Shown piece by piece: positions 59,670 through 64,000 of a stretch of 64,000 nucleotides of DNA. Source of the stretch: JBPCNH01 sp051001455. Lineage in GTDB: Bacteria > Actinomycetota > CADDZG01 > WHSQ01. The stretch lies in the NCBI GenBank assembly GCA_051001455.1, contig JBPCNH010000004.1, positions 62,001-126,000 on the forward strand, given 5' to 3'. Each line of letters starts with the position of its first letter. Positions within the stretch are counted from its first letter, which is position 1. Both the position numbers and the translations under genes were made by a program. Below the pieces are notes generated by a model, which was given only the letters and a program-made list of their open reading frames with translations, was not told the origin of the DNA and searched no databases.

Positions 59670-61355
59670 CTAGTCCGGTGTGTCGATGACTGCTACTACC
59701 TGACCGGCCGTGGCGGTGTCCCCCACCGCTACGAGCACTTCCGCGACCGTTCCAGGCTTCGGGGCCGAGATGACCGTCTCCATCTTCATGGCTTCGAGCA
59801 CGACCAGGTCGTCCCCGGCCGCCACCTCGTCGCCCGGCGCGACCAAGACCTTGAGGATGGTTCCATGCATCGGGGCAACGGGATCGCCCCCGGCGAGGCC
59901 CCCGCTCACGGACGCCGACGCGGAGGCGGCCATCGCGGGGTTCCACAGGCGTACCCCCCTGCCTTGTACCAAGAGAACGTTCTCGGTCTCGTCCCCGGTG
60001 GGGGGTGCAACGAGATGATCGAGGGCACCGGACTCCACGGTGCGCGTCGTGTGGGTCCCGGCAACGAACTCTTCGTTGTCGAGAAGAGCGAGATGAGCGG
60101 GGATCGTGGTGGCCACGCCCTCGACCGTCATCTCCTCGAGGGCACGGCGCATGCGCGCCAGTGCCTCGGCGCGATCGAGCCCCCGGGTGATCACCTTCGC
60201 GAGCAACGAGTCGTACGCGCCGGGGATCTCGTCACCCTCGACATAACCAGAGTCGACGCGCACCCCGAGTCCATCGGGTTCGACGTAGGTCGTCAGCGGC
60301 CCGGGGGTCGGGATGAATCCTAGAGAGGGATCTTCCGCATTGACTCGACATTCGATCGAGTGACCACGCGGCATGAGCTCTTCCTGAGTGAGGCCGGTGT
60401 CTTCACCGGCGGCGATGCGCAACTGACAGGCGACGAGATCGACGCCGAACACTTCTTCGGTGACGGTGTGCTCGACCTGAAGGCGGGCATTGACCTCAAG
60501 GAAGTAGAAGCTTCCGTCGCGATCGACGAGCATCTCGACGGTACCGGCGTTCACGTAACCGCAAGCCTTCGACAAGGCGATCGCCGACTCGCCCATCTCT
60601 GCTACACGCTCGGCGAAGTGCGGAGGCGGGGTCTCTTCGATGAGTTTCTGGTGCCGCCGTTGTAACGAGCAGTCCCGCACGCCGAGCCACAGGGCCTCAT
60701 CGGCCGAGAGCGCGAGCAATTGCACCTCCAGGTGCTTGGGCGCTTCGAGATAGCGCTCGACGAAGACCTCGCGTGAGTTGAAGTAGGCCTCGGATTCACG
60801 GCGCGCCGAGACGAACGCTTCGTCCACCTCATCCGGCGAGTGCGCCACCTTCAGACCGCGTCCCCCACCACCGCCGGATGCCTTGATGGCTACGGGCCAG
60901 CCATGTTCGTCTCCGAAGGAACGGATCAGCTGCGGTTCCTCGACCGGGTCCGAGATGCCCGGAACGACGGGGACCCCGGCCTCCTCGGCGAGGCGCCGCG
61001 CCCGGATCTTGTCGCCCACGGCTCGGATGGCCGCAGCAGGCGGTCCGACCCACACGAGACCCGCATCGGTCACGGCTTCGGCGAAGTCGGCGTTCTCCGA
61101 TAAGAAGCCGTAACCGGGATGGATGGCCTCGGCACCACTGCTCAGCGCCGCTTCGATGATCCGGTCCCTCACGAGGTACGTCTCCGCCGGGGTAACGCCC
61201 GGCAGATGGATCGCTTCGTCGGCCACCGCCACGTGGCGGGAGCGGGCATCGACATCGGAATGCACGGCCACGGCGCCTACTCCCAACTCGCGGCACGTCC
61301 GGGCGATCCGCACGGCGATCTCCCCGCGATTGGCGATCAGGACCTTCGAGAACAT
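59670..61355 (-). CDS. Acyl-CoA carboxylase alpha subunit (biotin carboxylase plus biotin carrier)
   Basis: The 561-residue protein has a biotin carboxylase part (residues 1-about 445): FSKVLIANRGEIAVRIARTC, the ATP loop KASGGGGGRGLKVA, and EVNARLQVEHTVTEEV. The C-terminal biotinyl domain (about 485-561) carries VVLEAMKMETVI with the biotinylated Lys. At 561 residues it is shorter than many methylcrotonyl-CoA carboxylase alpha chains (about 650), so the linking BT-type region is small. The start is ATG 61355, seven bases after TATGGT. Beside HMG-CoA lyase and hydratase it probably serves methylcrotonyl-CoA carboxylase, though it might also serve the pccB product at 13165. Confidence 0.93.
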   Translation of the reverse strand: MFSKVLIANRGEIAVRIARTCRELGVGAVAVHSDVDARSRHVAVADEAIHLPGVTPAETYLVRDRIIEAALSSGAEAIHPGYGFLSENADFAEAVTDAGLVWVGPPAAAIRAVGDKIRARRLAEEAGVPVVPGISDPVEEPQLIRSFGDEHGWPVAIKASGGGGGRGLKVAHSPDEVDEAFVSARRESEAYFNSREVFVERYLEAPKHLEVQLLALSADEALWLGVRDCSLQRRHQKLIEETPPPHFAERVAEMGESAIALSKACGYVNAGTVEMLVDRDGSFYFLEVNARLQVEHTVTEEVFGVDLVACQLRIAAGEDTGLTQEELMPRGHSIECRVNAEDPSLGFIPTPGPLTTYVEPDGLGVRVDSGYVEGDEIPGAYDSLLAKVITRGLDRAEALARMRRALEEMTVEGVATTIPAHLALLDNEEFVAGTHTTRTVESGALDHLVAPPTGDETENVLLVQGRGVRLWNPAMAASASASVSGGLAGGDPVAPMHGTILKVLVAPGDEVAAGDDLVVLEAMKMETVISAPKPGTVAEVLVAVGDTATAGQVVAVIDTPD

Positions 61356-61362
61356 GGGTGGA

Positions 61363-61368
61363 ACCATA
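61363..61368 (-). promoter_or_regulatory. Leaderless -10 box (TATGGT) of the carboxylase alpha gene
   Basis: On the minus strand TATGGT ends seven bases before the ATG at 61355, matching the arrangement upstream of purM. Confidence 0.55.
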
Positions 61369-61387
61369 TTCGGCAGCGCCCAACCCC

Positions 61388-61403
61388 GAAATTTTCAAAT
61401 TTC
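61388..61403. promoter_or_regulatory. AT-rich inverted repeat upstream of the carboxylase alpha promoter
   Basis: GAAATTT-TC-AAATTTC lies about 20 bases upstream of the TATGGT box, near the expected -35. It is strikingly AT-rich for this genome and is followed by a second small inverted repeat (ACCT-GTG-AGGT, 61407-61417). It is a candidate regulator site; the protein that binds it is unknown. Confidence 0.45.
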
Positions 61404-61479
61404 ACTACCTGTGAGGTGGGGGGATTAGAAGATTTCGGAGCCCTGGGAGGGGCGGCGCGCTGGAGGCAGAACCGGACCC

Positions 61480-62406
61480 CTAAGGGTTCGATGTCTTCCC
61501 GGCTACCTCCCAGCGGGGACCGGCGCGCAGGACCTTGCTCGGGAGGTCTCCGTTGATGAAGCCCTGGGCGAAGCGGGCGGCATCCAGCAACCTGTCCAGG
61601 TCGACTCCCGTGACGATGTTCATGTCGGCGAGCATGTGGACGAGATCCTCGGTGGCGATGTTGCCGGTCGCCCCGGCTGCGTACGGGCTTCCGCCCATAC
61701 CGCCTACCGAAGCATCGAAATAGTCGACCCCCAGCTCGAGGGCGGTGAGGACGTTGGCGAGTCCGGTCCCACGGGTGTCGTGGAAATGCATGTTGAGCTC
61801 GACCTCTGGATGTGAGTCGCGCAGCGTCTCGATCAGCTCTCGCACCCGGCGGGGAGTCCCCATCCCGGTGGTGTCTCCGTACGAGATCGACGTGACTCCA
61901 ACGTCCTTCATCCATCCGGTTACGTCGGCCACCCGCTCGGGAGGCACATCACCCTCGTAAGGGCATCCGAAAGCGGTAGAGATCGTCCCCTCGACAGGTA
62001 TGCCGGCGGCGGACGCAACCGCGACCACCTCGGCAACGTCCGGGATCGAATCCCGCACAGTGCGCCGAACGTTGTTGAGGTTGTAGGAATCAGTAGCGGC
62101 GATGAAGACCTGCATCCCGTCCACGGCGACCTCTGCCGCGGTCTCTGCTCCGCGCCGGTTGGGTACCAGAGCCGAATAAAAGACGTCGCTGTTGCGATCG
62201 ATCTCACTCCATACCTCGCGCGCATCGGCCATCTGGGGGATGGCCTTGGGGGATACGAACGAGACCGCCTCGATGTAACGGAGGCCGCTAGAGCTGAGAG
62301 CATCGATCAGCCGAACCTTGTCTGCGGTAACGACCTCGGCTCGCTCGCTCTGGATGCCGTCGCGCGGACCGACCTCTCTGATCCGGACCGACGAGGGATA
62401 AGTCAT
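61480..62406 (-). CDS. Hydroxymethylglutaryl-CoA lyase
   Basis: The 308-residue TIM-barrel enzyme splits HMG-CoA into acetyl-CoA and acetoacetate, the final step of leucine breakdown. It has VRIREVGPRDGIQSE at the N-terminus (catalytic Arg and Asp), SYGDTTGMGTPRRV, MHFHDTRGTGLANVL (metal-binding His pair) and the C-terminal GGMGGSPYAAGATGNIATED with the flexible Gly-rich loop; the usual catalytic Cys of GGCPYAPGA is Ser here (GGSPYAAGA). That change is notable but similar lyase-like enzymes exist. The ATG overlaps the hydratase stop (ATGA). It lies in the carboxyltransferase-hydratase-lyase operon. Confidence 0.85.
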   Translation of the reverse strand: MTYPSSVRIREVGPRDGIQSERAEVVTADKVRLIDALSSSGLRYIEAVSFVSPKAIPQMADAREVWSEIDRNSDVFYSALVPNRRGAETAAEVAVDGMQVFIAATDSYNLNNVRRTVRDSIPDVAEVVAVASAAGIPVEGTISTAFGCPYEGDVPPERVADVTGWMKDVGVTSISYGDTTGMGTPRRVRELIETLRDSHPEVELNMHFHDTRGTGLANVLTALELGVDYFDASVGGMGGSPYAAGATGNIATEDLVHMLADMNIVTGVDLDRLLDAARFAQGFINGDLPSKVLRAGPRWEVAGKTSNP

Positions 62407-63179
62407 CTGTTGTTCCAGCGAGGAGAGCGCTTCTCATTGAATGCCGCGACCCCTTCGGTGCGGTCCTCACTCGCGATGACTTTCTTCCACGCATCGTTCT
62501 CGACTTCGATGCCTTCGTCGATCGGAAGTCCGAGCGCCGCGTCGATCGAGCGCTTGGCCGCGCGCACCGCCACCGGAGAGGAACGACAGATGTCCCGCGC
62601 GATCTCTAGGGCTGCCTCCGTAGCCCCACCGAACTCGCTTACCTCAGTAACCAGACCCATCTCCTGAGCGTGAGTGGCATCGATCCGCTTCCCTCGGAAG
62701 ATCAGGTCTTTGGCCCGCGAGGTACCGAGCTTCCGGGTCAGCAGCTGAGTGCCGCCGCCCGCCGGCAGCAGGCCGACGCGCGCTTCCGGGAGGCCGAGCT
62801 TAGTGTCCCGGTCGGCAACGATCAGATCGCACGACAGCGCCAGCTCGAAACCTCCTCCGAGCGCGAAGCCGAACACAGCCGCTACCACCGGCTGGGGGAC
62901 CTGCCGAAGTGCCTCGAAGAGGCCCCTGATCTGGGCCCTGTTGGCGTAGAAATCCTCGAGCGAGAACCCGGCACGCTCCTTCAGGTCGGCGCCGGCACAG
63001 AAAGCCTTCTCTCCGGCCGCAGCGAGGACGACGGCCCACACGTCGGAATCGTGCGCCAATGAACGGAAGACCTCGGCGAGCTCGTCTGCCATCGCTCCGG
63101 AGATGGAATTCATCGCCTCCGGGCGGTTCAACTTCACGAGCGCGATGTGATCCTCGGTAGTTTGGGTGATGAAGCTCAA
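62403..63179 (-). CDS. Enoyl-CoA hydratase/isomerase (probable methylglutaconyl-CoA hydratase)
   Basis: The 258-residue crotonase-fold protein has IALVKLNRPEAMNSISGAMA, the oxyanion/CoA loop AAAGEKAFCAGADLKE, and FGFALGGGFELALSCDLIVA with PEARVGLLPAGGGTQLLTR. Glu residues in GGFELAL and PEARVG fit the catalytic pair. In context between a biotin carboxyltransferase and HMG-CoA lyase, it most likely hydrates 3-methylglutaconyl-CoA to HMG-CoA in leucine degradation; a general enoyl-CoA hydratase is the alternative. Its start overlaps the carboxyltransferase stop by four bases and its stop overlaps the lyase start. Confidence 0.9.
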   Translation of the reverse strand: MSFITQTTEDHIALVKLNRPEAMNSISGAMADELAEVFRSLAHDSDVWAVVLAAAGEKAFCAGADLKERAGFSLEDFYANRAQIRGLFEALRQVPQPVVAAVFGFALGGGFELALSCDLIVADRDTKLGLPEARVGLLPAGGGTQLLTRKLGTSRAKDLIFRGKRIDATHAQEMGLVTEVSEFGGATEAALEIARDICRSSPVAVRAAKRSIDAALGLPIDEGIEVENDAWKKVIASEDRTEGVAAFNEKRSPRWNNR

Positions 63180-64000
63180 ACCGGTGGGACCCCGTGATGA
63201 CGCGCGCTGAAGTGACGGTCTTTCCCTGCCGCGCCGTCGATCCTGCGGATCAGGTGACCGCGCAGATCATCCGGCTGAACGACGGCATCGATGACGTTCT
63301 CGGATGCGATGTGGAGGAGATCGATGTCTTTCTCGTATTCGGCGCGCCGCGCATCGATGTAAGCGGCGCGTTCCTCGGGATCGGTTATCGCCTGGATCTT
63401 GTTGAAGAAAACGGCATTGACCGCGGGCTCGGGACCCATCACGGCGATGCGAGCGGTCGGAAGCGCGATCGTCGCGTCCGGCTCGAAACCCGGTCCTGCC
63501 ATCGCGTACAGACCGGCTCCGTACGCCTTGCGGACCACGACGCAGAATTTCGGCACCGTCGCCTCGGACACGGCAGTGATCATCTTGGCTCCATGCCGGA
63601 TCATGCCCTGGCGTTCCACGGCCGTTCCAATCATGAAGCCCGGGACATCGGACAAGAAAATCAAGGGGATATTGAACGCGTCGCACAGCCAGATGAACCT
63701 GGCCGCCTTGTCGGACGAGTCGACGAATAAGACTCCGCCCTTCTGAGCGGGTTGATTCGCAACGATGCCGACGGCCCGTCCCTCCATGCGCGCCAATCCG
63801 GTGATCATCTCTTTGGCGAAGTCCGGCTTGATCTCGAAGAAAGAACCGTCATCGACGAGCCCGGCGATGAAGGCATACATGTCGAAAGCCTGGCTCTCGT
63901 CCTCGGGCACCATCCCGGCGAGTGACCCCGTGAAGGCAGCATCCTTGCTCTCTTCTCGCGGCGGCAGCGACCGCCACGATTGAGGGAAGTACGACAGGTA
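63176..64000 (-). CDS. Acyl-CoA carboxyltransferase beta subunit, partial (probable methylcrotonyl-CoA carboxylase)
   Basis: The reading frame enters from beyond 64000; 274 codons of the C-terminal part are present. It shows YLSYFPQSW at the window edge, then GLARMEGRAVGIVANQPAQKG, LSDVPGFMIGTAVERQGMIR and VVVRKAYGAGLYAMAGPG. This is the C-terminal crotonase-like half that binds the acyl-CoA. It belongs to the carboxyltransferase family with propionyl- and methylcrotonyl-CoA carboxylases. Its operon neighbours (enoyl-CoA hydratase and HMG-CoA lyase) point to methylcrotonyl-CoA. The N-terminal biotin-binding half and the true start are outside the window. Confidence 0.88.
   Translation of the reverse strand, partial: YLSYFPQSWRSLPPREESKDAAFTGSLAGMVPEDESQAFDMYAFIAGLVDDGSFFEIKPDFAKEMITGLARMEGRAVGIVANQPAQKGGVLFVDSSDKAARFIWLCDAFNIPLIFLSDVPGFMIGTAVERQGMIRHGAKMITAVSEATVPKFCVVVRKAYGAGLYAMAGPGFEPDATIALPTARIAVMGPEPAVNAVFFNKIQAITDPEERAAYIDARRAEYEKDIDLLHIASENVIDAVVQPDDLRGHLIRRIDGAAGKDRHFSARHHGVPPV

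Overview
This 64 kb stretch of GC-rich DNA looks like the chromosome of a member of the Actinomycetota. The markers are an acyl-CoA carboxylase epsilon subunit, a DUF222/HNH (13E12-type) endonuclease, an actinobacterial-type LexA box, LytR-CpsA-Psr and Tat-exported proteins, and many genes whose start codon sits 6-8 nt downstream of a TAnnnT box (leaderless mRNAs). I cannot assign a class. I saw no rRNA, tRNA, CRISPR array or insertion sequence.

Positions 1-22,500 are mostly acyl-CoA and central metabolism. The genes are crotonyl-CoA carboxylase/reductase, fumarase C, thiolase, methylmalonyl/ethylmalonyl-CoA epimerase, propionyl-CoA carboxylase beta plus epsilon, a BadH-like SDR, a two-module 3-hydroxyacyl-CoA dehydrogenase and a MeaA-type ethylmalonyl-CoA mutase. 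Together they outline much of the ethylmalonyl-CoA route for acetyl-CoA assimilation. Cell-surface and housekeeping genes lie between them: LCP protein, metallophosphoesterase, lysyl oxidase-like protein, MFS carrier, purM and a phosphodiester glycosidase. A decayed response-regulator/GGDEF gene follows the mutase.

Positions 22,500-48,000 are a large cell-surface glycopolymer locus. It has a DUF4012 protein, a sugar-phosphate-type nucleotidyltransferase, a glycerol-1-phosphate dehydrogenase-like enzyme, two paralogous alkaline-phosphatase-superfamily phosphodiesterases, a polyprenyl-phosphate sugar transferase, a CDP-alcohol phosphotransferase, a GT2, a PhoD-like phosphatase, a WecG/TagA glycosyltransferase, a Thr-nucleophile sulfatase-like protein, two sulfotransferases, a flippase, an O-antigen ligase, a large membrane protein and an apparently inactive phosphatase-fold protein. 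A LexA-controlled DUF222/HNH endonuclease sits inside it. The dehydrogenase, nucleotidyltransferase and CDP-alcohol transferase suggest an unusual glycerophosphate-containing lipid or polymer.

Positions 48,000-64,000 hold a desaturase with its TetR regulator, a DUF2304-GT2 fusion, a NYN-LOTUS RNase-like protein beside RNase D, and two acyl-CoA dehydrogenases flanking an R2lox-type di-metal oxidase fused to an SCP2 lipid-binding domain (with a strong palindromic operator). A PASTA protein, a large membrane protein and a leucine/branched-acyl degradation cluster follow (biotin carboxylase alpha, HMG-CoA lyase, enoyl-CoA hydratase, carboxyltransferase cut by the window end).

The most interesting items are the R2lox-SCP2 fusion, the glycerol-1-phosphate/CDP-alcohol gene set, the LexA-boxed HNH gene, the recurrent leaderless promoter architecture and the two-cofactor dehydrogenase fusion. 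All assignments come from reading motifs by eye; no database search was run.
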